Shown: in pieces, positions 1 through 10,418 of the stretch
Position numbering within the stretch: position 1 is the stretch's first letter
Layout: the number at the start of each line of letters is the position of its first letter
Assembly: GCA_029547745.1 (NCBI GenBank)
Contig: JAKPOQ010000047.1
Location: forward strand, 1-51,786
Direction of reading: 5' to 3'
Length of the DNA: 51,786 nt
Source: Actinomycetes bacterium
GTDB lineage: Bacteria > Actinomycetota > Thermoleophilia > UBA2241
Notes under the pieces: generated by a model
The model's database searches: none
Told to the model about the DNA's origin: nothing
Seen by the model: the letters and a program-made list of their open reading frames with translations, nothing else
Translations under genes and position numbers: made by a program

Positions 1-3
1 GCG

Positions 4-441
4 TCAGCTCTCCAGGAGGATCGTGACGGGCCCGTCGTTGACGAGCTCGACGTGCATGTGCGCGCCGAAGATGCCGGTTTGGACGGGCACTTCCACGGCG
101 CGCAGCGCTTCGACGAAGGCGCCGAACACGGTCTCGCCGGCAGTGGGGGGCGCGGCGGCGGTGAAGCTTGGGCGGTTCCCCTTGCGGGTGTCCGCATACA
201 GCGTGAATTGAGGGACGGCGAGCACTGTGCCGCCGACGTCGCGGAGAGCGAGGTTCATGCGGCCGGCGTCGTCTTCGAAGATGCGGAGCTTCGCGGTCTT
301 GCCGGCCAGTCTGACCGCCGCTTCGGGGCCATCGCCGTGACCGACACCGACGAGCGCCAGCAGACCGCGTTCGATGTCGGCGACGCGCTCGCAGCTCACG
401 GTCACTGAGGCGCGGCTCACGCGCTGAAGGACGACGCGCAT
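4..441 (-). CDS. dtd: D-aminoacyl-tRNA deacylase
   Basis: [16 protein letters not shown]-terminus and [18 protein letters not shown] motif typical of DTD; stop at positions 4-6. Confidence 0.95.
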   Translation of the reverse strand: MRVVLQRVSRASVTVSCERVADIERGLLALVGVGHGDGPEAAVRLAGKTAKLRIFEDDAGRMNLALRDVGGTVLAVPQFTLYADTRKGNRPSFTAAAPPTAGETVFGAFVEALRAVEVPVQTGIFGAHMHVELVNDGPVTILLES

Positions 442-616
442 GCGCTGATTCTAGCCCTGCGGAGGGCGGCTGCGGCAGCAGGTGCCAGTGTCAGGCCGCC
501 CTTCCCCACCACGGCACTCCATACCGTCGAGTGCCAGGTCGCCGGTCGGGGTGCGTCGGGCGGAGCGGCCTCCGCTCAGGCGGCGTGCCGACGCGCCTCA
601 CGGGCACAGGTCACGT

Positions 617-712
617 TCGAAGCTCGCGCGCATGCCGTAGTCGAAGCCGACAGGCAGGCCGCGGTCGAAGCTTGCGCGTGCACCACGTTCGGAGCTCGCG
701 CACTGCGCTCGG
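617..712. repeat. Degenerate 24-nt-period tandem array (about 4 units)
   Basis: TCGAAGC/TCGGAGC recurs at 617, 641, 665 and 689, exactly 24 nt apart. Confidence 0.6.
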
Positions 713-803
713 GAGGGGCGACGCGTTCGACGACGCCGACGGGTCGCGCGCTTCGCGAGGCGCGTCGCGCCCCGAGGTGGGCGACGCGCGCCCCGATGTA
801 GGT

Positions 804-832
804 TTGACAGCCGTTTGTTCCGGTCATACCAT
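804..832 (+). promoter_or_regulatory. Sigma70-type promoter of groESL
   Basis: TTGACA (804-809), 17 nt spacer, TACCAT (827-832), just upstream of CIRCE. Confidence 0.65.
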
Positions 833-849
833 AGCGGCCCCCTGAGATT

Positions 850-876
850 CAGCACTCTCACCATAAGAGTGCCAGC
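850..876 (+). promoter_or_regulatory. CIRCE operator (HrcA binding site)
   Basis: TCAGCACTC-N9-GAGTGCCAG; core GCACTC-N9-GAGTGC matches CIRCE; lies upstream of groES. Confidence 0.85.
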
Positions 877-918
877 AGTACGGTCAGGACAAAGCCATGC
901 TAGGAGGAGGGTCGTTGT

Positions 919-1215
919 ATGAAGCTCAAGCCGCTTGAGGACCGCGTCATCATCAAGGCGGTCGAGGAAGAGGAGAAGACCGCGAGCGGCATCGTGCTGC
1001 CCGACACGGCGAAGGAGAAGCCCATGATGGGCGAGGTCGTGGCGGTCGGTGACGGCAAGTGGGACGAGGACGGCGAGAAGCGCATCCCCGTAGACGTCAA
1101 GGTGGGCGACAAGGTCATCTACGGCAAGTACTCGGGGACCGAGTACAAGACCGCCGATGGCGACGAGCTCCTGATCCTGCGCGCCAGCGAGATCCTGGCC
1201 GTGGTCGTGAAGTAG
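919..1215 (+). CDS. groES: Co-chaperonin GroES
   Basis: [13 protein letters not shown]...[27 protein letters not shown] upstream. Confidence 0.98.
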   Translation: MKLKPLEDRVIIKAVEEEEKTASGIVLPDTAKEKPMMGEVVAVGDGKWDEDGEKRIPVDVKVGDKVIYGKYSGTEYKTADGDELLILRASEILAVVVK

Positions 1216-1227
1216 AGAGGAGGCTGA

Positions 1228-2859
<1,632 letters not shown>

Positions 2860-2947
2860 ACCGATTCGCCGACGGCGATCGCTTCGCTCCTTCGTCTGCG
2901 AGAAGGAGTAAGCGAGGTCGTTGAGAGCAGACCTCTTTCGCGTCAGA

Positions 2948-2981
2948 GGGGGCCGGCGGTGCCCACGCACCGCCGGCCCCC
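2948..2981 (+). terminator. Strong hairpin terminator after groEL
   Basis: 14-bp perfect stem GGGGGCCGGCGGTG / CACCGCCGGCCCCC, 6-nt loop. Confidence 0.7.
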
Positions 2982-3111
2982 TCACTGTTGCGACGGACGA
3001 GCCAAGCAGGCCCGCCCGCCGCGCTCGCCTGGCGCATCTGTGTCCAGCCGGCGCTGGGCCATCCGTCTAGAAAGGCAGGCCGGTAGCGGCCCCGAGGAGT
3101 ACAACACGCGC

Positions 3112-3351
3112 ATGGGCGGGGTGGCCGGCAAGTCGGTCGCGGTGCTCGTCGTCACCGGACCGCAGCGCGAGCGCTTGTATGCGCGCTTCAGGCGGCTGTA
3201 TGCAGGCCACACCGATGTGCACGTGGTACTCGACCGTCGCGAGGGTGAGCGGCGCGGCGCGGAGCGGTACGTGGCGACCGAACGCCGCCGCGGCGCGCGG
3301 CGCGCGTCTGCTCCCTGGCTCGTCTTCCCTCCGTCCGATTCCGTCGAGTGA
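3112..3351 (+). CDS. Small hypothetical protein with DRR-x-GERR motif
   Basis: MGGVAGKSVAVLVVTGPQRERLYARFRRLYAGHTDVHVVLDRREGERRG; in-frame ATG at 3112. Confidence 0.5.
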   Translation: MGGVAGKSVAVLVVTGPQRERLYARFRRLYAGHTDVHVVLDRREGERRGAERYVATERRRGARRASAPWLVFPPSDSVE

Positions 3352-3522
3352 CCCGGCCGGGAGAGGCCGCCTCCCAGGCCGGCGGTGCCTCTACACCGGG
3401 GGTCAGAGGCGGGATCCCTGCAGAGGACGACCGCGTCGTCCACCGGTTCTCACCAACGGGAGCGTTCGCATATACTCGGCGACACCCGTACACCCGAGCG
3501 TTCGCTGTGGAGGTCGTTGTCT

Positions 3523-4326
3523 ATGTTCCTGATGGGTGAATCGATCAACGGGACACGCAAGCAGGTCGGCGACGCGATCCAGGCCCGCGACGCCGAGTTC
3601 ATCAAGGCTCTTGCTCTGGAGCAGGCCGAGGCTGGAGCCTCCGTGCTCGACGTCAACGGCGGGGTCGCCGGGGGGAACGAGGTCGACGACCTCACCTGGC
3701 TCATCGACACCGTGATGAGCGTCACCGACGCCCGGCTCATGGTCGACTCGGCCAGTCCGCAAGCACTCGACGCCGGTGTCCGCGCCGTCGTCGACAAGGG
3801 CGGCAAGGTCCCTTTCATCAACTCCATCAGCGGTGAGCAGCCGCGCATCGACGCCGTGCTTCCGTTGATCCGCGAGTTCAAGTGCCCGGTCGTCGGTCTT
3901 TGTTTGAGTGACGCCGGCATCCCGGCGACGGCCGAGGACCGCTTCGCCGTGGCGCAGAAGCTCCACGATCTCTGCACCGGCGCCGGTCTTCCCGCGGAGG
4001 ACCTCTGGATCGACCCGCTCGTCCTTGCAGTCTCGGCCGACCCTTCCGCGGCCCTCGTGTGCATGGACACGCTCAAGCTCATCAAGACGCGTCTGCCGGT
4101 GCGGACGACGGGCGGGCTCAGTAACGTGAGTTTCGGCCTGCCGAACCGTCCGCTGCTCAACCGCACGTTCGTCGCCATGTGCGCCGGCATCGGCATCGAC
4201 GGCGTCATCATCGACGTCCGTAACAAGCAGATGATGGCGACGATCAAGGCTATCGAGGCGCTGCGCGGCGAGGACAGCTTTTGCGGCGCCTATCTCAAGG
4301 CCCACCGCGCGGGCGCTCTCGAATAG
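3523..4326 (+). CDS. Methyltetrahydrofolate:corrinoid methyltransferase-like protein (pterin-binding; AcsE/MtgA type)
   Basis: Pterin-binding TIM-barrel motifs: GESINGTRKQ, DVNGG, TGGLSNVSFGLPNRPLLNRTF; ATG at 3523 preferred over the track start. Confidence 0.85.
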   Translation: MFLMGESINGTRKQVGDAIQARDAEFIKALALEQAEAGASVLDVNGGVAGGNEVDDLTWLIDTVMSVTDARLMVDSASPQALDAGVRAVVDKGGKVPFINSISGEQPRIDAVLPLIREFKCPVVGLCLSDAGIPATAEDRFAVAQKLHDLCTGAGLPAEDLWIDPLVLAVSADPSAALVCMDTLKLIKTRLPVRTTGGLSNVSFGLPNRPLLNRTFVAMCAGIGIDGVIIDVRNKQMMATIKAIEALRGEDSFCGAYLKAHRAGALE

Positions 4327-4370
4327 CGCTCGGTAGAGCCGGAAGGAATCCCGAGGGGGCAGGGGACGTC

Positions 4371-5486
4371 ATGGCGACGGTGCGCGCCCGCGCGCGCGAG
4401 CTGGGCATCACCATCGGCGTCTTGCCGACGGGTCCGTTGAACGCTATCACCGATGTGCCCGGGGTCATGGTCGGGCATTGCACGGTGTCGTGGGGCGGGC
4501 CCGACCTGCCGCGAGGCAGCGGGCCCGCCCGCACCGGCGTCACCGCCGTCATCCCGCACGGCGACGACATCTGGCACCAACGTGTCGTCGCCGGCGCCTT
4601 CGCCGCCAACGGCGTAGGTGAGGTCGTGGGCATGCATGCGATCCGTGAGTGGGGTCTCATCGAGACGCCGATCATGCTCACCAACTCGCAGAGCGTCGGC
4701 GCCGTCTACGACGCGACGGTGCGCTGGATGATGGCGCGAGACCCGTTGGCCGGCATCGAGGATGCTGTAATGCCCGTGGTCGGGGAGTGCGACGACAGCA
4801 TGCTGAACGATATGCGCGGCATGCACGTGCGCGAGGAGCACGTGCATGCCGCGCTCGACTCCGCGACGACGGGGCCCGTCGCCGAGGGGTGCGTGGGCGC
4901 CGGCACCGGGATGACGTGCTTCGACTTCAAGGGCGGCATCGGCACGTCGTCGCGGATCGTCAGCCCATACCCAGGTGCCATCTACACGGTCGGTGTCCTC
5001 GTCATGACCAACTTCGGCACGCGCGAACGGCTGACAGTGGACGGCGTACCGGTCGGACGCGAGATCAGGGACCTCATGCCCGAGGTCCATGGCGAGGGCT
5101 CGTGCATCGTGCTGCTGGCCACGGACGCCCCGCTGACGGCGCGGCAGTGCGAGCGTCTGGCGAAGCGCTGCTCGCTCGGCCTCGCCGTGACCGGTTCGTA
5201 CGCGGCCGACAGCAGCGGCGAGTTCATGGTCGCGTTCACGACCGCTCACCGCGTCCCGCGTGTGACGAGTGGCCTGGTGGCTGTGACGTCGGTGGCGAAT
5301 GACGCGATGGCCGAGCTCTTCGCGGCCGCCGTCGACGCGACGGCAGAGGCCGTGATCGACTCGCTATGCGCTGCTACGGACACCGTGGGACGGGACGGGA
5401 ACAGGGCGTATGCCCTGCCGCTCGACCGGCTGGTGGCAGTTATGGAGAGGTTCGGCCGCTCCGTGCACCTGCCTTCGGCCGGGTAG
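4371..5486 (+). CDS. P1 family peptidase (DmpA/beta-aminopeptidase, Ntn-type)
   Basis: ITDVPGVMVGHCTV, RTGVTAVIPHG, TGSYAADSSGEFMVAFTTAH; ATG at 4371. Confidence 0.85.
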   Translation: MATVRARARELGITIGVLPTGPLNAITDVPGVMVGHCTVSWGGPDLPRGSGPARTGVTAVIPHGDDIWHQRVVAGAFAANGVGEVVGMHAIREWGLIETPIMLTNSQSVGAVYDATVRWMMARDPLAGIEDAVMPVVGECDDSMLNDMRGMHVREEHVHAALDSATTGPVAEGCVGAGTGMTCFDFKGGIGTSSRIVSPYPGAIYTVGVLVMTNFGTRERLTVDGVPVGREIRDLMPEVHGEGSCIVLLATDAPLTARQCERLAKRCSLGLAVTGSYAADSSGEFMVAFTTAHRVPRVTSGLVAVTSVANDAMAELFAAAVDATAEAVIDSLCAATDTVGRDGNRAYALPLDRLVAVMERFGRSVHLPSAG

Positions 5487-5496
5487 CCTGCGTTTG

Positions 5497-5514
5497 CCCG
5501 GCTCCGCAGCCGGG
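5497..5514 (+). terminator. Possible terminator hairpin
   Basis: CCCGGCT-ccgc-AGCCGGG just after the P1 peptidase gene; no clear T-tract. Confidence 0.35.
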
Positions 5515-5851
5515 TGGTATACAACATCCGGCTCGTCGCCTTCGCGCTGCGTCTGGCGGGGGTCATAAGATGGTGGCGCGAAAGCCGGAGGGGCCTTCGG
5601 GTCTGCTATGGTGACCGGCGTCCTGCTACAGGAGTGTCGAAGGGAGGTCTGCCGAGCGTGATGGTCTCGCCGTCACCGTCCCCATACGGCGGTCGCCCGT
5701 CTCTCTGCGGCCATGTCCACGAAGCCGACCTCTCGTTCCCGTCCGCCCCGTCGATCGCAGCGGACGACGTTCTCGTCCGTCGGTTCAGAACCGAGGGGGG
5801 TGACGGCATGCGGGCGTCTCTCGTCGGACGGTCGTCGGGCCGCTGATCGTC

Positions 5852-6820
5852 ATGGACAGGCGCAGGTACTTCGCGAGGAAGATCGCCAATGCCCTGTTGA
5901 CCGTCGTCCTTGTGGCGTCGTTCAACTTCATCCTGTTCCGGATTCTGCCCGGCGACCCGGCCCGTCTGCTGTTGCCGAAGGGCAAGCAGCCGCCGGAAGC
6001 AGTTGAGAAACAGCGCAAGGCTTTCAACCTCGACAAGCCTTTGTGGCAGCAGTTCATCTATTACTGGGGCGACACGCTTGGCGGTGAGTTCGGCATGTCG
6101 TTCTCCGAGAAGCGACCCGTGTCCGAGGTCGTGGTCGAACGCATCTGGCCGACCGTTGTACTCGTGGGCGTCGGCACCATCTTCGCGACGATCATCGGCA
6201 TGATCAGTGGCGTCTTCGCCGGCTGGCGACGCAACGGCACGTTCGACGTCGTGACGACGAACTTAGGGATGGTGTTCTACTCCATGCCTACCTTCTGGTT
6301 CGGCCTGCTGATGATCATGCTCTTCTCGACGGAGTTGCGCTGGTTCCCCACGGGACGCATGGAAGAGCCCGGCGCCGACCTCCAGGGTTGGGCCCAGCTC
6401 ATGTCGCTGGCGAAACATCTCTTTCTTCCGGCGTTCACGTTCGCCATCGCGTACGTGGGTGAGTACCACCTGATCATGCGCAGCTCCATCACCGGGGTCA
6501 TGAACGAGGACTTCACGCTGACGGCGCGGGCCAAGGGTCTCTCTGATACCCAGGTGCTTTGGAAACACGTGGTGCCGAACGCGATGCTGCCGACGGTGAC
6601 CATCGTGATGATGAACATCGGCTTCGTGATGTCGGGCGCGATCCTCTCGGAGACGGTGTTCAACTGGCCTGGGCTGGGTCTTCTGTCGTACGAGGCGATG
6701 CAAAAGCGGGATTACCCGGTGATGCAGGCGGTCTTCCTGCTGGCGAGCGTCGCCGTGATCCTCGCCAACCTTATCGCCGACATCATGTACTACTACCTCG
6801 ACCCGCGAGTGAAGTCATGA
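5852..6820 (+). CDS. Peptide/nickel-type ABC transporter permease (DppB family)
   Basis: FNFILFRILPGDPARLL; conserved permease loop region; multi-TM. Confidence 0.93.
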   Translation: MDRRRYFARKIANALLTVVLVASFNFILFRILPGDPARLLLPKGKQPPEAVEKQRKAFNLDKPLWQQFIYYWGDTLGGEFGMSFSEKRPVSEVVVERIWPTVVLVGVGTIFATIIGMISGVFAGWRRNGTFDVVTTNLGMVFYSMPTFWFGLLMIMLFSTELRWFPTGRMEEPGADLQGWAQLMSLAKHLFLPAFTFAIAYVGEYHLIMRSSITGVMNEDFTLTARAKGLSDTQVLWKHVVPNAMLPTVTIVMMNIGFVMSGAILSETVFNWPGLGLLSYEAMQKRDYPVMQAVFLLASVAVILANLIADIMYYYLDPRVKS

Positions 6821-8250
6821 TGCCGCGCCGCTTTCGCAACTGGATCCTGGTCTGGACGCCCGTCGCGTGGGTGCTGCTCGCGCTCTGCACCTATCCGAAG
6901 GACCGTCCGGTCATCATCGACCCGCAGATCTACCCAAAGGGCGAGGCGCCCACGGTCAGTCTGATGCGGTCCATCGGCGGGTTCTTCGCTCCGTCGATCG
7001 GCAACTATCCGGCTTGGATCATGATCGCCCTCGCACTGTGTGCGTTCGCCTTCGGCGTCACGGGTCTCGTCCGCCGGAGCAAGGCACGGACCATGAACCT
7101 GCTGTTGCTCGCCATGGGCGTCGTGTTCGTCCTGTGGGGACTCGACGCTGGCGGCTGGAGCGGTTGGCAGGCCGGTGGGCGCCATGGCGAGCGCGGCTGG
7201 CTCTTCCAGACTCTGGCGCTCGTGCTCGCCGCGCTGTGTATCTACTTCTGGGCGCGCGCCAACCCCGAACGCGCCGAGCTCACGACGTGGAACACCCACC
7301 AGGTCTGGAAGCTCTACCGGGCCAACTGGCAGGGCATGGTGGGCCTGTGCATCATGGTGTTCTTCGCCCTTCTCGCCCTGCTGGCGCCGTTCCTCGCCGA
7401 CCACATGATGCTCGACCCCAACGCTCAGATCGGTGTCCCGTATGCACCACCGGACCGCGACTATTACATGTGGCTGGGCTGCACCGAGATCGGTCAGTCG
7501 GTCCTCGCCGAGTCCATCTGGAGCGCGCGCATCTCCCTGGTCGTCGGTCTCCTGGCGACGGCCATCAGCACCGTCCTCGGCGCCGGCATCGGCATCGCCG
7601 CCGGCTACTACGGTGGTTGGCAGAGCGAGGTCTGGATGCGCATCACCGATGTCTTTCTGGTGCTGCCATGGCTGCCGCTCGCCATGGTGTTGGCGGCGGC
7701 GTGGGGCCAGAACTTCTGGATGATCATCATCATCATCGGGATCACGAGCTGGCCCGGGACGGCGCGTGTGGTGCGCTCGGACACCCTTCGTGTCCGCGAG
7801 CTGCAGTTCATGGAGCGCGCCCGCGCCATCGGCTCGAGCAACGTCCACATCATGACCAAGCACGTCCTGCCCAACGTCTTCCCCCTGATCTTCGCCAATA
7901 CCATCCTCGTGGTGGCCATCGCCATCCTCTCCGAGACGACGCTGTCGTTCCTCGGTCTCGGCGACCCGCTCAACTTCAGTTGGGGCACGATGCTGAACTA
8001 CGCCTGGGAGAACGGCGCCGCCGGCTTGCCGGCATGGTGGTACCTGCTTCCGCCCGGTATCGCTATCGTCCTCGTCGTCGTCGCCTTCACCTTCATCGGC
8101 ACCGCCTTCGACGAGGTTCTCGATCCCAAGCTGCGCAAACGCGAAGAGAGTGACGAACGGGCGAAGACGCGTGGTGCGGCCACCGGCGAACCCGCATTGG
8201 CCGGAGCCGGCGGGGGCACGGCCCTCGACGACAAGGAAGGCGAGCGATGA
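6817..8250 (+). CDS. Peptide-type ABC transporter permease (DppC family) with extended N-terminus
   Basis: ATGA overlap with dppB; DppC core VWKLYRANWQGMVGLCIMVFFALLALLAPFLAD and SSNVHIMTKHVLPNVFPLI; 477 aa. Confidence 0.92.
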   Translation: MMPRRFRNWILVWTPVAWVLLALCTYPKDRPVIIDPQIYPKGEAPTVSLMRSIGGFFAPSIGNYPAWIMIALALCAFAFGVTGLVRRSKARTMNLLLLAMGVVFVLWGLDAGGWSGWQAGGRHGERGWLFQTLALVLAALCIYFWARANPERAELTTWNTHQVWKLYRANWQGMVGLCIMVFFALLALLAPFLADHMMLDPNAQIGVPYAPPDRDYYMWLGCTEIGQSVLAESIWSARISLVVGLLATAISTVLGAGIGIAAGYYGGWQSEVWMRITDVFLVLPWLPLAMVLAAAWGQNFWMIIIIIGITSWPGTARVVRSDTLRVRELQFMERARAIGSSNVHIMTKHVLPNVFPLIFANTILVVAIAILSETTLSFLGLGDPLNFSWGTMLNYAWENGAAGLPAWWYLLPPGIAIVLVVVAFTFIGTAFDEVLDPKLRKREESDERAKTRGAATGEPALAGAGGGTALDDKEGER

Positions 8251-9263
8251 GCGCTACCGCGACGCCGGCTCCTGCCAAGACTGAGGAACGCATCGAGCAC
8301 AAGGGCCTCCTCGAGGTCCGTGGCCTCTGCACCTACTTCAAGCTCTCCCAGGGCTGGGTGCATGCGGTAGAGGACGTGAGTTTCACGATCGAGAAGGGCG
8401 AGAGTCTCGGCTTGGCCGGTGAGTCGGGCTGTGGCAAGACGACGGCGGCGCTCTCCATCCTCAAGCTCCTGCCCGAGAACGGGCGCATCGTCTCTGGCGA
8501 CATCCTCTTCGACGGCCGCAACCTCACGAAGCGTACCGAGTACGGCATGTCGAAGATCCGCTGGAAGGAGATCTCGATGATCTTCCAGGGGGCGATGAAC
8601 GCCCTCAACCCCGTGCAGGAGACGGGCAAGCAGGTCGCCGAGCCGATCATGCTGCACGAGGGTCTTTCCGAGGCCAAGGCCCTCGATCGGGCGCGCGAGC
8701 TCTTCGAGCTCGTCGGCATCAATCCGAAGCGCGTCATGGACTACCCGCACCAGCTCTCCGGCGGCATGCGCCAGCGGGCGATGATCGCCATGTCCCTTGC
8801 CTGCAACCCCAAGCTCGTGATCGGCGATGAACCGACGACCGCCCTTGACGTCATGGTGCAGGCGCAGATCCTCGACCTCATCGCCCGTCTGCGCCGCGAG
8901 CTCGATCTCTCGTTCATCCTCATCAGCCACGACCTCTCGGTGATGGCCGAGACCTGCGACAAGGGCGTCATCATGTACGCCGGTCGTGTCGTCGAGTCGG
9001 GGACCACGGAGCACCTCTTCCGCGACGCGCGGCACCCCTACACGCGGCAGCTCATCCGGGCGTTCCCGAACATCCACGAGAGGCGCGAGATGGTCTCCTC
9101 GATCAAGGGCGACCCGCCCAACCTGCTCGAGCCGCCGCCGGGCTGCCGTTTCGCCCCGCGCTGTGACGAGCGCATCGCCGGCTGCGACGAGGTCGACCCG
9201 GCTGCGGTCGAGGTCACGCCGGGCCACTTCGTGAGCTGTCACCTGTTCAAGGAGGCGACGTGA
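8247..9263 (+). CDS. Oligopeptide ABC transporter ATP-binding protein (DppD/OppD family)
   Basis: GESGCGKTT Walker A, LSGGMRQRAMIAMSLACNPKLVIGDEPTTALD, C-terminal CRFAPRC. Confidence 0.95.
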   Translation: MSATATPAPAKTEERIEHKGLLEVRGLCTYFKLSQGWVHAVEDVSFTIEKGESLGLAGESGCGKTTAALSILKLLPENGRIVSGDILFDGRNLTKRTEYGMSKIRWKEISMIFQGAMNALNPVQETGKQVAEPIMLHEGLSEAKALDRARELFELVGINPKRVMDYPHQLSGGMRQRAMIAMSLACNPKLVIGDEPTTALDVMVQAQILDLIARLRRELDLSFILISHDLSVMAETCDKGVIMYAGRVVESGTTEHLFRDARHPYTRQLIRAFPNIHERREMVSSIKGDPPNLLEPPPGCRFAPRCDERIAGCDEVDPAAVEVTPGHFVSCHLFKEAT

Positions 9264-10411
9264 CGATGGCCGGCGACGAGCAGCTCACGGCTCCGGCGCC
9301 GTCCGCCGACAGACAGGTCCCGGTGAGCGGCGGCCCGCTCGACCGGCGCGCGCCCACCGAGCCCGGCTCCACCTACACCGGCGGGCGCGTCTCGACCGAG
9401 GACCTCGCCACGGCCGACGTCACCGACGGCGTGCTCTTCAAGATCAGAGACCTCGAGGTCTACTTCCCGATCCACCAGAGCTTCGTCAAGTCGCTGGTCG
9501 CTCCCGAGAAGAAGTACGTCAAGGCCGTCGACCACGTCTCGTTCGACGTGCGCCAGGGCGAGATCCTCGCCCTGGTCGGCGAGTCGGGCTGCGGCAAGAC
9601 GACGACCGGCCGCGCCATGCTGCGTCTCGAGGACGCGACGGGGGGCCACATCTACTACAAGGAGCTGCCCGTCGAGCGCTTCAGCCAGAAGACGCTGCGG
9701 GAGTACCGCAAGAAGGCACAGATCATCTTCCAGGACCCCTACAACTCGATCAACCCCAAGCAGACGATCTTCGACATCGTCGCCGAACCGCTCGAGGTCA
9801 ACGGCCTTGTGGCGACCGAGCGCGAGAAGGAGGAGCGCGTCGTCAGGGCGATCAACGAGGCGGGTCTGCGGCCGGCGGAGGAGTACCTCTACCGCTACCC
9901 GCATGAGCTCTCCGGCGGGCAGCGGCAGCGGGTCTGCATCGCCGGCGCCACGGTGCTCGACCCCGACGTGATCGTCGCCGACGAGCCGGTCGCGAGCCTC
10001 GACGTCTCGATCCGCAACGACATCCTCAAGCTCATGGTCGAGCAGAAGGAGAAGCTCGGGGTCACCTACGTCTTCATCACCCACGACCTCTCCCTCGCCT
10101 GGGTGATCAGCGACCGCATCGCCGTGATGTACCTCGGGCGGATCGTCGAGATCGGCGACACCGAGGAGGTCGTCTCGAACCCGAAGCATCCGTACACGAA
10201 GGCACTCATCAGCGTCATCCCCGTTCCTGACCCGCTGGCCAAGCACGAGCACGTGATCCTCAGCGGCGAGACCCCGAACCCCGTCGACCTGCCCTCGGGC
10301 TGTCGCTTCCACCCGCGCTGTCCCGAGGCGATCGACGCCTGCAGCGAGATCGAGCCCACAGACGTCCACATCGGCGGCACGCACTACGCCGCCTGCATCA
10401 GGCTCACATGA
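9260..10411 (+). CDS. Oligopeptide ABC transporter ATP-binding protein (DppF/OppF family)
   Basis: [51 protein letters not shown]-terminal CRFHPRC. Confidence 0.94.
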   Translation: MTMAGDEQLTAPAPSADRQVPVSGGPLDRRAPTEPGSTYTGGRVSTEDLATADVTDGVLFKIRDLEVYFPIHQSFVKSLVAPEKKYVKAVDHVSFDVRQGEILALVGESGCGKTTTGRAMLRLEDATGGHIYYKELPVERFSQKTLREYRKKAQIIFQDPYNSINPKQTIFDIVAEPLEVNGLVATEREKEERVVRAINEAGLRPAEEYLYRYPHELSGGQRQRVCIAGATVLDPDVIVADEPVASLDVSIRNDILKLMVEQKEKLGVTYVFITHDLSLAWVISDRIAVMYLGRIVEIGDTEEVVSNPKHPYTKALISVIPVPDPLAKHEHVILSGETPNPVDLPSGCRFHPRCPEAIDACSEIEPTDVHIGGTHYAACIRLT

Positions 10412-10418
10412 GTAGTCG

